The position numbers and the translations under genes are program-made. The notes under the pieces were generated by a model. That model was not told where the DNA came from. It searched no databases and was given only the letters and a program-made list of their open reading frames with translations. A stretch of DNA of 64,000 nt from Micavibrio sp. UBA1850 (lineage in GTDB: Bacteria > Pseudomonadota > Alphaproteobacteria > Micavibrionales > Micavibrionaceae). Of the stretch, positions 54,935 through 63,328 are shown piece by piece (positions within the stretch are counted from its first letter, which is position 1; each line of letters begins with the position of its first letter). The stretch spans positions 7,964-71,963 of the forward strand of contig DDIM01000020.1 in NCBI GenBank assembly GCA_002338525.1, in the 5' to 3' direction.

Positions 54935-54982
54935 GTCAGAAAAAAGGAAAAACGTGTCAGATAAAAAGTCAGTAAATGTCAG
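54935..54982 (-). repeat. Four GTCAG repeats upstream of the rep cluster
   Basis: GTCAG occurs at 54935, 54956, 54968 and 54978, three of them followed by A-rich tracts (GTCAGAAAA, GTCAGATAAAA). The stretch lies in the 77-nt gap between the 325-aa gene and the 74-aa gene. It may be an operator or a small iteron-like set for replication. Confidence 0.4.
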
Positions 54983-55006
54983 AAAATAGGGTTGCTTCTA
55001 ATCTGA

Positions 55007-55984
55007 CTATTTTATGACGTATCGCTGATAAAAAGGGCTTATCTTTTGAAGAAGCGTACTGCGCCCAACTTTTTGCCCCCAATGTACTAAGCACCAGTCC
55101 TGCATTTCGGCAATAAAAGCTTCCTGCTTTTCTGGCAGATCATCATTCTTGATGCGGCCTGCAAGTTCCAAAAAGAAGGTATTCCAATCAAGTGACGGTC
55201 TGCCACGCTTAGTGGTTTTTTTAATTTTCTCGGCTTGGCTGTCATCAAGAATATATTGGCCTGCAATCATTTTCACAGATTGGGCTTCCTCACCGTCCGG
55301 CGCAGGAAAAACATCCATCAATTCATCAGTATTCACGTAAATATGGAAGTAATGGCTTTGTCCGTTTTGGGCGCTGGACTGATTCCACTCAATACCATCC
55401 AGCCGCCAAAAATCGGCTGGAATATCTTCGTGTTCCACATCAAACCACGACCAGCTTTTACCTTTGCCATCCAATATGCCAGTGGCTGTTTCTAAATCAT
55501 GATGGGGTAGTTTTCTGCCATAGGCTTTGATTTTACCTTCACGCAATGCCACAAAAAACTTGCTTTCAATTACCTCAATATAGGCTTCATATTTTTGATC
55601 CCATTCAGCTTGATTTTTTGCCAGAGCTTCCGAACGCACCAAATCTTTGCGGAATTTTTCTTTTTGGGGTTCATCAAAGTCCATTTCCAAAAACATTTTG
55701 AGTGTATCAGGGTCAGAAAGCATATAGGTTTCTTCATCATCAAAAAGCGATTCCCATTCAGGGTTTGGCGGTAAACCAACACGAACAGCTTCTTCACTTT
55801 CAATATATCCATGCCAGTCAGGGGTATGCGGTTCAAATTCTTCTTGAACATCGCCATCAAAACGCACATCAACCCTATCGGGAATAATTTCGGATTTTGG
55901 ATAACGGTAAAAACCAGCCCAAATAATGGCTTCCTGTAAAAAACACTCTTCCGCTATCCAATATGGGGTTAGGACTAATTTCAT
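55007..55984 (-). CDS. Unknown island protein, 325 aa
   Basis: An acidic soluble protein with many Trp (PYWIAEECFLQEAIIWAGFY, TPDWHGYIESEE, GKSWSWFDVEHEDIPADFWRLDGIEW). The last 65 residues, after the basic KIKKTTKRGRPSLDW, form helices (WNTFFLELAGRI, IAEMQDWCLVHWGQKVGRSTLLQKI) that resemble a small helix-turn-helix region of the kind seen at the end of proteins encoded on alphaproteobacterial mobile elements. No family named. First gene of the island operon, with 147 bp of non-coding DNA before it in the predicted circle. Confidence 0.72.
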   Translation of the reverse strand: MKLVLTPYWIAEECFLQEAIIWAGFYRYPKSEIIPDRVDVRFDGDVQEEFEPHTPDWHGYIESEEAVRVGLPPNPEWESLFDDEETYMLSDPDTLKMFLEMDFDEPQKEKFRKDLVRSEALAKNQAEWDQKYEAYIEVIESKFFVALREGKIKAYGRKLPHHDLETATGILDGKGKSWSWFDVEHEDIPADFWRLDGIEWNQSSAQNGQSHYFHIYVNTDELMDVFPAPDGEEAQSVKMIAGQYILDDSQAEKIKKTTKRGRPSLDWNTFFLELAGRIKNDDLPEKQEAFIAEMQDWCLVHWGQKVGRSTLLQKISPFYQRYVIK

Positions 55985-56131
55985 TACATCTTTCAGGTGC
56001 TACTGTTTTTAATTTGTTGAGTTTAGAACATTTAAGAACACATATCCATAAGGCAAAGGCTATTACTCACACACGCCCGCTGCTGCGCTTGCTGCTTAAG
56101 ATGCTGCTACGCTACACGGACGTTATGTGTC

Positions 56132-56215
56132 TTATTGCGATATTTTAGAAGGTATGGCATTGAGCAAAACAATAACATCTTGGTAGTGCTTAGTTCGTAA
56201 CGTATCAAGAATGGT
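56132..56215 (-). other. Predicted detached C-terminal coding segment of the recombinase
   Basis: Read on the minus strand from the att core, the frame that continues AAA-TGG-CTC of the recombinase is open for 27 codons and ends in TAA at 56134-56132. The encoded tail includes TILDTLRTKHYQDVIVLL and NAIPSKISQ, a plausible amphipathic helix. It would be joined to the recombinase (after Trp488-Leu489) only when the island is circular. A 27-codon open frame alone has roughly a one-in-five chance in such DNA, so this is a hypothesis. Confidence 0.45.
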
Positions 56216-56225
56216 GAGCCATTTT
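56216..56225 (+). repeat. Candidate att core, right copy (GAGCCATTTT)
   Basis: Identical to 50056-50065 at the end of tRNA-Asn. Joining the two would give a circle of 6160 bp and restore the tRNA. Confidence 0.45.
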
Positions 56226-56378
56226 CCCCTATTCATTAAAATTTAGAGAAGGCATTGCATACCTTTTTTATGATGCATTACCAATCATTGCAAATGTTAG
56301 GGTTCGCAGTTCTTACAATCTCTTCTACAACGTTACGCAATTCTGGAATGTTTTAAGCGCTTTATCATTATGCGTTAT

Positions 56379-58079
56379 TTATAGATTAGGTTCATTACCA
56401 GTCGCACCATCTATTTGGTCATATGTTGACGGCTCCCCTATATCTTTACGGCGTGCATCACCATGGATGGCCTTGATTAAAGCCATTGCCATTAAAACCA
56501 TCACAAATGAAAAAGGAAGTGCTCCAATCACCATTGCGGTTTGTATTGCGGTGGTTCCACTAGATATTAATAGCCCTGCAACCACTAAGGCTAGTGCGCT
56601 TCCCCAGATTAATGTGTGTGAATGAGCCTTAGGCCCCTCGTCCCCCGCCGCACTAATTGTGTTTACAATTAACATTGCTGAATCAGCCGATGTAACGAGA
56701 AATGTCATAAGAAGGACAACCACAAGCAATGACATTAGCCATGCCAAAACCTCTGATATAGGCGCTAACATAAACTCAATCATTGCAAAAATTTTATCAC
56801 CATTGGCAGCCTCAAGGATAACACCACTTGCATTACCATTAAGTTCCAGATCGATGGCTGTTCCACCTGCCCATGAAAACCATATAAAGCACATAAGAGA
56901 AGGCACTATGAGAGCGCCAAGAATAAATTCACGGATCGTTCTACCTTTTGATATTCGCGCAAGGAATATGCCTACGAAAGGTGCAAATGCAATCCACCAT
57001 GCCCAATAAAACACTGGCCACCAGCCCTGCCATTGGGCAAGCAAAGAGGCGACCGACCCCTCTACCCCATCTGAATAAAATACCTTTGTGCTCATTCCGG
57101 GAAGAGCGATTATATAGTCTTTAAGCCCTATAAAAAATGCGTTGATCCCAAACCAAGTTGCTCCAAACACGATAAAAAATCCGAGAAGGATAATTGAAAG
57201 CGTCATATTAATATTGGACAACCATTTTATGCCTCTTCCCACCCCTGACAATGCCGATAGAGTTGACAACCCCATAATCATAATAAGCGCAATAATAATA
57301 CCTGATGTTGATGCAGTTCCATCCGCTCCAATCAAACCACTAATCCCTATGCGCGTTAGGCCAGCGACAAATTGATCAACCCCAAAGCCCAGTGTCTGTG
57401 ACACCCCAAGTATAGTGGCCACCACGGCAACTATATCGATAACGTGTCCAAGACCACCTGCAAGGCGCTCACCGAATAAAGGAGTCAGACCAGAGCGAAT
57501 TGTAAGAGGTAAACCGCGGCGATAACTAAAAAATGCCAAAGATAATCCGCATATTGCATAACAAGCCCATGCGCTTAGGCCCCAATGCAAAAAAGACCAT
57601 TTATAGGCCATTGCTACGTTATCGGCAGCTTCGGAGGTGGTTTTACCCATGATTGTCTCTGGGTTGCTTACAAAATGTGCCATAGGTTCTGCGACAGCTA
57701 AAGTCAGCATACCAACGCCAATACCTGCACCAAACATCATCGAAAACCATGAAAAGTTATTAAACTCTGGCTTTTCCCCTTTTATACCAAGTTTTAAATG
57801 TGCGGCTGAGGGCCAAAGGGTCAACAGTAAACAAACCGACACAAAAAATGCCACGACCCAGATATACCAAGCGGCAAAATTTTGTAATATGAAATCATTC
57901 AAATTGCCAAGAATTGCGCCTGATTGTATGGGCCAGAAAATAGCCCAGACAACGAGTATAGAGATTATAATTTTAGCAGGTACGGCAACAGCTTTTGAAA
58001 AGCCGCGGTAAAACCCGCTTGCACTCGTATTAATATCCAGCTCCGTTAGAGGTGGCTTGATATCTTTATTGTTTATCAA
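56379..58079 (-). CDS. BCCT-family betaine/choline/carnitine transporter
   Basis: Secondary transporter for quaternary-ammonium osmolytes. The 566-aa protein has about 12 helices with the family signatures FGAGIGVGMLTLAVAEP, KWSFLHWGLSAWACYA and WWPVFYWAWWIAFAPFVGIFLARISKGRTIREF, the substrate-box Trp region. The N and C termini are short, unlike osmosensing BetP. First chromosomal gene right of the island. Betaine, choline or a related compound cannot be distinguished by sequence. Confidence 0.94.
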   Translation of the reverse strand: MINNKDIKPPLTELDINTSASGFYRGFSKAVAVPAKIIISILVVWAIFWPIQSGAILGNLNDFILQNFAAWYIWVVAFFVSVCLLLTLWPSAAHLKLGIKGEKPEFNNFSWFSMMFGAGIGVGMLTLAVAEPMAHFVSNPETIMGKTTSEAADNVAMAYKWSFLHWGLSAWACYAICGLSLAFFSYRRGLPLTIRSGLTPLFGERLAGGLGHVIDIVAVVATILGVSQTLGFGVDQFVAGLTRIGISGLIGADGTASTSGIIIALIMIMGLSTLSALSGVGRGIKWLSNINMTLSIILLGFFIVFGATWFGINAFFIGLKDYIIALPGMSTKVFYSDGVEGSVASLLAQWQGWWPVFYWAWWIAFAPFVGIFLARISKGRTIREFILGALIVPSLMCFIWFSWAGGTAIDLELNGNASGVILEAANGDKIFAMIEFMLAPISEVLAWLMSLLVVVLLMTFLVTSADSAMLIVNTISAAGDEGPKAHSHTLIWGSALALVVAGLLISSGTTAIQTAMVIGALPFSFVMVLMAMALIKAIHGDARRKDIGEPSTYDQIDGATGNEPNL

Positions 58080-58321
58080 AATAGTCTCCTGAATTTAATC
58101 CTGCAATTTTTTACATCTTCAAAAGTATCAATACGCATCAGAACAAGTAAAGTTATTTCTAAAAGCCATATTTTAATTTTAGGTATGTGGGCACACCGAA
58201 CAAGAGCGTAATTAGCCATTATGAGGTGGCTTTACACATAAAAACCATGCCGAAAAGGAATTGTTAGACGTGTAAAATAATCATCTATCAAATAATTTAT
58301 TTTGCTGATATATAGTCCTTT

Positions 58322-59863
58322 ATGAGCAAGAAAATTATAGATCAAAAACTTTTTATACGAACTGCAACCCTTGAAGATGTGCCTTATATTTGCGCTTTGA
58401 GCGAGAAAGTATACGGTGCCAAGTATGGCTATTCCAAAAAGATGGTGCGTTCGCAAATTATAAACTTCCCAGAGGGGCAATTTGTTGCGGTCTACGATGA
58501 CACTATCGTAGGGCATGCAGCAACGTTTATCACAGATGAGAAAACGGCCACAACACCTCATACCTGGAAAGAAATTACAAGTGGTGGATATGCGTCTCGT
58601 CACGATCCTGATGGAGACATGCTTTACGGTATGGAAGTAAGCGTTGATCCAAACAAGCGCGGCCTTAGAATTGGGCAGCGTCTTTATAATATGCGCAAAA
58701 AACTATGCGTTTCCTTAAAGCTTAAAGGCATCGTTTTTGGTGGGCGTATCCCTGGCTTTGCAAAGCATGTAAAAAAAGGATTATCGGCACAAGAGTATAT
58801 CGACAATGTTATCTCAAAACAGATTCGAGACAATGTTCTTGGCTTTCAGATTCGCAACGGGTTTGAGTCTATTGGATTATTGAAAGACTACATGCCCGAG
58901 GACACCGAGTCTCAAGGATATGCCACGCATATGATATGGCGTAATGCGCTCAACATCGAAGATAAGATAAAACAACAAAGAGGACGCATTGCGGGCTCTG
59001 TACGTGTGGCAAGTGTGCAGTTTAAAGTGCGTAAAGTTAAATCATTTGAAGACTTTATAAATCAGGTTGAATATTTCGTTGATATTGCCTCTGATTACAA
59101 AGCGGATTTTGTTGTCTTCCCTGAGTTATATACGCTTGCATTGCTTTCGGCGGAAAACAAAAAACATACGCCTGAAGAAGCCATCAAAGACATCACGCAT
59201 TATACCAAGCCCTATGTTGAGGCGATGAACAAATTGGCCATTTCTTACAACATTAATATCATTGGTGGATCACATCCGTCTTTGGTCGACAACAAGCTGA
59301 AAAATATCTCTTATGTTTTCTTACGTGGCGGCGAAGTTCACGAACAAGAAAAAATTCACCCAACGCCGAACGAGCGTTATTGGTGGAACATGGACGGCGG
59401 AGATGATTTGAACGTTATACAAACTGATTGTGGCCCTATTGGTGTGTTGGTTTGTTACGATTCTGAGTTTCCTGAACTTGCACGTCATTTGGCCGATCAA
59501 GGGGCTTTGTTGTTGTTCGTTCCGTTTTGTACGGACGAGAGACAAGGATATCTACGTGTTAGATACTGTGCGCAGGCGCGCGCCGTTGAAAACCAGATGT
59601 ATGTGGCAACAGCAGGTGTCATAGGCAATATTCCAGATGTTGAAAACATGGATATTCACTATGCCGCAAGTCATATTATGACACCTTGTGATTTCCCATT
59701 TGCACGAGATGGGATTGCTGCCGAAGCTCCTGAAAATACAGAGACTATAATATTTGCAGATCTAAACTTAAACGACCTTCACCTTGCACGAAAATCAGGT
59801 TCGGTCCAAAACTTTAAAGATCGTAGATTCGACCTTTACGAAGTGAAGTGGCAAAAGAAATAA
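58322..59863 (+). CDS. GNAT acetyltransferase fused to a carbon-nitrogen hydrolase
   Basis: A 513-aa two-domain protein. Residues 10 to about 200 are an N-acetyltransferase (ATLEDVPYICALSEKVYG, EVSVDPNKRGLRIGQRLY for acetyl-CoA). From about 225 it is a nitrilase-superfamily amidase with the triad Glu in FPELYT, Lys in HEQEKIHPTP and Cys in VCYDSEFPELARHL. This fusion is known in diverse bacteria; the substrate is not established. ATG 58322 has no strong ribosome site. The 242-nt gap before it holds its promoter and that of the BCCT gene. A clear terminator follows. Confidence 0.9.
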   Translation: MSKKIIDQKLFIRTATLEDVPYICALSEKVYGAKYGYSKKMVRSQIINFPEGQFVAVYDDTIVGHAATFITDEKTATTPHTWKEITSGGYASRHDPDGDMLYGMEVSVDPNKRGLRIGQRLYNMRKKLCVSLKLKGIVFGGRIPGFAKHVKKGLSAQEYIDNVISKQIRDNVLGFQIRNGFESIGLLKDYMPEDTESQGYATHMIWRNALNIEDKIKQQRGRIAGSVRVASVQFKVRKVKSFEDFINQVEYFVDIASDYKADFVVFPELYTLALLSAENKKHTPEEAIKDITHYTKPYVEAMNKLAISYNINIIGGSHPSLVDNKLKNISYVFLRGGEVHEQEKIHPTPNERYWWNMDGGDDLNVIQTDCGPIGVLVCYDSEFPELARHLADQGALLLFVPFCTDERQGYLRVRYCAQARAVENQMYVATAGVIGNIPDVENMDIHYAASHIMTPCDFPFARDGIAAEAPENTETIIFADLNLNDLHLARKSGSVQNFKDRRFDLYEVKWQKK

Positions 59864-59906
59864 TAAACAGAAAGCATGCATGAACGAGCTTATAATGTTG
59901 TAGGCG

Positions 59907-59937
59907 GCTAAGTATTTTTTCTTATTTAGCTTTTTTT
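59907..59937 (+). terminator. Intrinsic terminator of the GNAT-nitrilase gene
   Basis: Stem GCTAAGTA/TATTTAGC (8 bp, one G-T) with an 8-nt loop and seven T. Its T tract merges with the -35 box of the next promoter. Confidence 0.7.
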
Positions 59938-59964
59938 GACATTATTTTTGAATGGTCTTAATTT
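59936..59964 (+). promoter_or_regulatory. Probable promoter of tRNA-Ser
   Basis: TTGACA at 59936 and TAATTT at 59959 with a 17-bp spacer, the sigma-70 spacing. It would start transcription about 60 nt before tRNA-Ser. Confidence 0.6.
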
Positions 59965-60028
59965 TTACTATCTTCGCGCTTGATCTATAGTGAATGTTCT
60001 GATATTTCATAGCATGCTTTCTTAAAAT

Positions 60029-60121
60029 GGAGACGTGGCTGAGTGGCTGAAAGCGCGCCCCTGCTAAGGGTGTATAGGGTTTATAGCTCTATCGAGGGTT
60101 CGAATCCCTCCGTCTCCGCCA
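60029..60121 (+). tRNA. tRNA-Ser (GCT)
   Basis: A 93-nt class II tRNA with the long variable arm expected for serine. Acceptor GGAGACG pairs with CGTCTCC, anticodon GCT at 60063-60065, T arm GGTTCGAATCC, discriminator G, CCA encoded. Confidence 0.97.
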
Positions 60122-60547
60122 TTTTCTATAAGATATTTTTCAAAAAATGTGCCGATTAGGGTTTGATGACACAATGTTGACATCATTCATTTTTTCTAAT
60201 TTACGCGCTAACCGCCTTTAACTTTTCATATTAATAAGTTTCAATTGCTATTTTTAGCAGAACATAAAAATAGACACATACACGTAAAATAAATCTTGTT
60301 GGAATGTGAGAAGAGAGTCATATTCTTCCTACACACCCTCTATTACCGCCGTTGTCCGGAGTACTCACAAGGTCTCCGGACCTTTTTTATCTACAATGTG
60401 AATATGAAACGAGGTTTTTAAGGAGATGAAACCCTGCCTTGATAAGCTTATTCAAAACTCGAATTCTTTGGAGAATAACTTAGAATTGAACAATTATCAG
60501 CCAGCATCGTTTGTTTAAAATGGGAAAAATAAATACAACACCGAAAC
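60122..60547. other. 426-bp stretch without a protein gene
   Basis: Contains a TTGACA at about 60176 and a strong hairpin with T run at 60354-60388 that closes no visible gene. A small RNA in the 60200-60390 part is possible. The last 160 bp before the next gene are AT-rich and show nothing firm. Confidence 0.5.
60354..60388 (+). terminator. Orphan intrinsic terminator, possible small RNA end
   Basis: Perfect 8-bp stem GTCCGGAG/CTCCGGAC, a 12-nt loop, then CTTTTTT. It is more GC-rich than its surroundings and lies 230 nt after tRNA-Ser and 160 nt before the next gene. Confidence 0.8.
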
Positions 60548-62059
60548 ATGGTTGACGCTTATACCCTCCATAAACCTATTCGTAATCGCATTCGTCGGTT
60601 TGATAGAGATGCATTACTAGATATTACTATGGGCGCTTTATTGGCGAATGAAAAGGACATAATAAACACAAAAGGCTATATTCCATGGGAGTGCATGTTA
60701 CTTATACGTTGGATACTGCAGTATGCTCAGCCTGGAAGACACCTAAAGAGACCCAATACATCAACGCTTAATACATTACTAAATGATATAAAAAACCTAT
60801 ACGACAGTGCTATTCGCTTTAACCCTTCAGAACCTCATGGATTACACAAATTTTTGAGGCGTCTTACTTACCAACAATTTACTTATCAAATGCCATTACC
60901 TGAAATGGGCTGGAGAGCAGGTCGTCAACTTATACTATTCACACAAATAGGAGAGCAGTATCATGTAAACGATGTATTTGAAAAAGAGGCAGGTTTATCG
61001 ATAAAGGATTTTATAAGCATTTCTTTCGCAATTTTCTCTATTCTCCAATCGGATGATAAATACGCACTAGAAGCCGAAACTTTATTCTCAATATTTCATC
61101 CCGATATCGTTCAAAAGTATTTTGATTTAACTGCAGTTAACGCCATAGAAGCAAAAAGATATCTCGACGCAGATAGCAAAAACAAAGGAAAGCGTTTCGT
61201 GCTCCAACTTTATGAGCTCAGCCCGCTAGTTAGAAAACCTTTTTACACTGCAGGTAGTAGATACATCCTTTTTTCAAAAAGGTTGTTTAGACAATTCTTT
61301 TCCCATTTCATTTACGACTATCTATATAGCCTTCCAGACAGTTTCTCATCCTTTGGAAGTATCCTTGAAAAATATGTTCGTCTACAACTAGATGCACAAG
61401 AATTAAAACCAATACTTGATAAATCCTGGAAGAAAATTTTGAAAAAACCAGTTAGTGCTCCCGACTTCACAATCGCACAAGATTGTGCGACAACATTTAT
61501 TGAGGTTAAAAGAAAACATTTACCTGACATCTCTAAAGTTTTGCAAACAAACGACACTTTTTCTAGGCACTTAGATGACAGCGTTGTGAAAGGTATTGTG
61601 CAAATATACTCTCTAGCAAATGAGTTAATCATTAACCGCCCCTCCGAGATTAAAAATTTCAATAATTTCTATGGTGTAGTGGTCACTTATAAAGATGATC
61701 ACCTAAGGGGAGGAAAACAGTTTTGGGAGGAATTCCTAGAAAAAGAAGTGCTAAAGGAGCTTAAACGATTAAAAATTGATTCAAATATAATTCCGCCTGA
61801 AAATATATTCTTACTTCCTATAGATGAAGTAGATTACCTACTAGCTTTTCTCAAGAAAAATTCAAAACACAACTTCTCCACCATTTTTGAAAAAGTAAAA
61901 GAGTACGAAGCAAACCCTGCAACAAGTAAATTCTTTTTTCATGATCACCTTCAAACAATTTCTGGAGGACAAATTCCTAGACCAGAGCACTTATGGAGAA
62001 AATTCACTACCATTACAGATGAAATGGTTGAAAAGCTTATTAAAGCAAAGAAAACATAA
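60548..62059 (+). CDS. PD-(D/E)xK nuclease-like protein, possible single-gene defence
   Basis: A 503-aa soluble protein, AT-rich compared with its neighbours. Residues 265-325 have the restriction-endonuclease fold pattern: helix with Glu274 in SILEKYVRLQL, then APDFTI with Asp306, and FIEVKRKH with Glu319-x-Lys321, that is D-x12-E-x-K. The first 260 residues are helical and unlike anything I know; the C terminus has charged helices. No methylase or other restriction subunit is adjacent. It sits between tRNA-Ser and tRNA-Arg, a typical place for acquired genes. An anti-phage nuclease is a reasonable inference but unproven. ATG 60548 lacks a strong ribosome site. Confidence 0.65.
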   Translation: MVDAYTLHKPIRNRIRRFDRDALLDITMGALLANEKDIINTKGYIPWECMLLIRWILQYAQPGRHLKRPNTSTLNTLLNDIKNLYDSAIRFNPSEPHGLHKFLRRLTYQQFTYQMPLPEMGWRAGRQLILFTQIGEQYHVNDVFEKEAGLSIKDFISISFAIFSILQSDDKYALEAETLFSIFHPDIVQKYFDLTAVNAIEAKRYLDADSKNKGKRFVLQLYELSPLVRKPFYTAGSRYILFSKRLFRQFFSHFIYDYLYSLPDSFSSFGSILEKYVRLQLDAQELKPILDKSWKKILKKPVSAPDFTIAQDCATTFIEVKRKHLPDISKVLQTNDTFSRHLDDSVVKGIVQIYSLANELIINRPSEIKNFNNFYGVVVTYKDDHLRGGKQFWEEFLEKEVLKELKRLKIDSNIIPPENIFLLPIDEVDYLLAFLKKNSKHNFSTIFEKVKEYEANPATSKFFFHDHLQTISGGQIPRPEHLWRKFTTITDEMVEKLIKAKKT

Positions 62060-62154
62060 GCGCCTACAAATACTCATATTATTACAGCGTTATCTAGATG
62101 GTATCTACGGTCTTTTAAGGGTAAAACTATATCATCTAAGTATTTGAATAAGAA

Positions 62155-62231
62155 TGGTGATCCCGGCAGGACTCGAACCTGCAACCCTCTGCTTAGAAGG
62201 CAGATGCTCTATCCGGTTGAGCTACGGGACC
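62155..62231 (-). tRNA. tRNA-Arg (TCT)
   Basis: A 77-nt cloverleaf on the minus strand with CCA encoded. Acceptor GGTCCCG pairs with CGGGATC, anticodon TCT (complement of 62195-62197), T arm GGTTCGAGTCC. It lies 24 nt downstream of the NDUFS4-like gene on the same strand, so co-transcription is possible. Confidence 0.97.
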
Positions 62232-62255
62232 GTTCTTTCTTGAAAAAGTCGCACA

Positions 62256-62570
62256 CTATTTAGCACTCTTTTCCTCTGGTGGAAAGTACTTAAAGTTATC
62301 ACTGTAATTTTTTGGGGGTATTTTACGGTCTTGTGATGGAAGTAACGTATATTTCCACCCATTTTTCTGAGCGTATTCAACGGCTTCTTGAGCAGTATCA
62401 AACTTGATTTTAACTTGATTAAGGGTGTCGTTAGAACTCACCCACCCCGTTAAATCATCTGGTGTGCGGGCAGATATGGTTTCATATTCAAGAACCCATT
62501 TATTGCCTTTGGCACGTCCTGATTGGGTCACGCTTTTGGCTGGCTTGTGTATTTTTACCTTTAAACTCAT
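62256..62570 (-). CDS. NDUFS4-like complex I accessory subunit
   Basis: A 104-aa protein of the ETC complex I subunit family (NDUFS4/18-kDa subunit), an accessory part of NADH:quinone oxidoreductase shared by alphaproteobacteria and mitochondria. The family blocks are present: KIHKPAKSVTQSGRAKGNKWVLEYE, GWVSSNDTLNQVKIKFDTAQEAVEYAQKNGW and PPKNYSDNFKY. No nuo gene is adjacent. The start ATG 62570 has a free upstream region. Confidence 0.92.
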   Translation of the reverse strand: MSLKVKIHKPAKSVTQSGRAKGNKWVLEYETISARTPDDLTGWVSSNDTLNQVKIKFDTAQEAVEYAQKNGWKYTLLPSQDRKIPPKNYSDNFKYFPPEEKSAK

Positions 62571-62650
62571 AAGATGCAGTTTAGCAAAAAAATAGTAAAG
62601 AAAAAGTGTTATTCATGGATTTTTGTTTCTTTTCACGAATAAGACAGTCA

Positions 62651-63310
62651 CTACCAAGAAAATAGTTTTTTAGAAAACAATCCAAGCACCACACCTATGA
62701 CTGTGAAGGGCAACATATGGTCGATAAAAATATGACTTGCGTTATCAACGGTACATATAAATCGTAAAGAGATCCATCCAACTGAAGCGACTGTTACTGT
62801 TGAAAATAATGTCATTAAGTAACGATGTGTGCAGGCGCCATTCCGGGTAAGCAGCACAACGACAAATGTCGGGAGGCTGGTATAAATAATCCCATCCTTG
62901 AAACACTCTCCCATAAAATGGATCGTGTAATGCTCGTAATTTTGTACGTAAAAACTTGCAACGATCCATAGCCCGAACGTGAAAAGCAACATTAACGAGA
63001 CAGGTAACATCCATTTTCGTTCATACATATTGGGCACCATTAACAACGCTGTTGTTACTGCTGATGCCACGGCAATGACGCCGGCAAGTATGATTTCAAA
63101 TATCAATGCTTGGTTCGTGACGGCAAAATTCAAATCCGGACGATATGTATCAAGTTTTAACACAATGACATTGTATAAAACGATCAGCGAAAGCATCGCC
63201 GCTGCGCGACGATAAGGGCAACATAAAGGAACAGTACCGTTATGCGTTGCACATAAAGAGTTCACTAAATCTTGGGTTGTCTCGTTGCTATGGTTCGTTT
63301 CTTTTGTCAT
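62651..63310 (-). CDS. NrsF-family membrane anti-sigma factor (DUF1109)
   Basis: A 219-aa inner-membrane protein with about six helices (LSLIVLYNVIVL, IFEIILAGVIAVASAVTTALLM, LPVSLMLLFTFGLWIVASF, IIYTSLPTFVVVLL, HMLPFTVIGVVLGLF). Length, topology and the ECF sigma gene 18 nt upstream fit NrsF, the anti-sigma of SigF-type ECF factors in alphaproteobacteria, which responds to oxidative and metal stress. Cys residues in LCCPYRR, GECFKDG and GACTHR agree with a redox- or metal-sensing role; this is inference. Confidence 0.85.
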   Translation of the reverse strand: MTKETNHSNETTQDLVNSLCATHNGTVPLCCPYRRAAAMLSLIVLYNVIVLKLDTYRPDLNFAVTNQALIFEIILAGVIAVASAVTTALLMVPNMYERKWMLPVSLMLLFTFGLWIVASFYVQNYEHYTIHFMGECFKDGIIYTSLPTFVVVLLTRNGACTHRYLMTLFSTVTVASVGWISLRFICTVDNASHIFIDHMLPFTVIGVVLGLFSKKLFSW

Positions 63311-63328
63311 TTTAACTCGTTACTTATA

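Larger units (their letters stand above)
50056..56225. mobile_element. Small integrated replicon at tRNA-Asn, about 6.16 kb
   Basis: All six genes lie on the minus strand and are tightly packed: an unknown 325-aa protein, a 74-aa protein, SpoVG-like, Rep (CRI type), a membrane protein and the serine recombinase. The island starts in tRNA-Asn and probably ends at the second GAGCCATTTT. Recombinase plus a phage/plasmid Rep points to an element that excises and replicates as a circle. I see no Zot-type ATPase, coat or conjugation gene, so an integrative plasmid is more likely than a complete filamentous phage. The right boundary is a proposal. Confidence 0.6.
55985..56378. other. Non-coding stretch at the right end of the island
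   Basis: Holds, from left to right: the promoter region of the island operon (minus strand); a GC-rich patch near 56080-56117 with three imperfect 12-bp units (CGCTGCTGCGCT, TGCTGCTTAAGA, TGCTGCTACGCT); the 27-codon minus-strand frame at 56215-56132; the candidate att core at 56216; and about 150 bp of chromosome after it in which I see nothing. Confidence 0.6.

Noticed and set aside
56041..56117. Integron attC-like segment
   Set aside because: Pieces resemble attC ends (GTTATG, CGCCCG), but the arms do not form the required imperfect palindrome and no integron integrase is present.
50056..56225. Complete filamentous prophage (inovirus)
   Set aside because: Size and Rep fit, but no Zot-like Walker ATPase, coat or secretin gene is visible; integrative plasmid is the safer label.
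60029..60121. tRNA-Ser as attachment site for the 60548-62059 gene
   Set aside because: No repeat of the tRNA end was found by eye in the following 2 kb and no integrase is adjacent.
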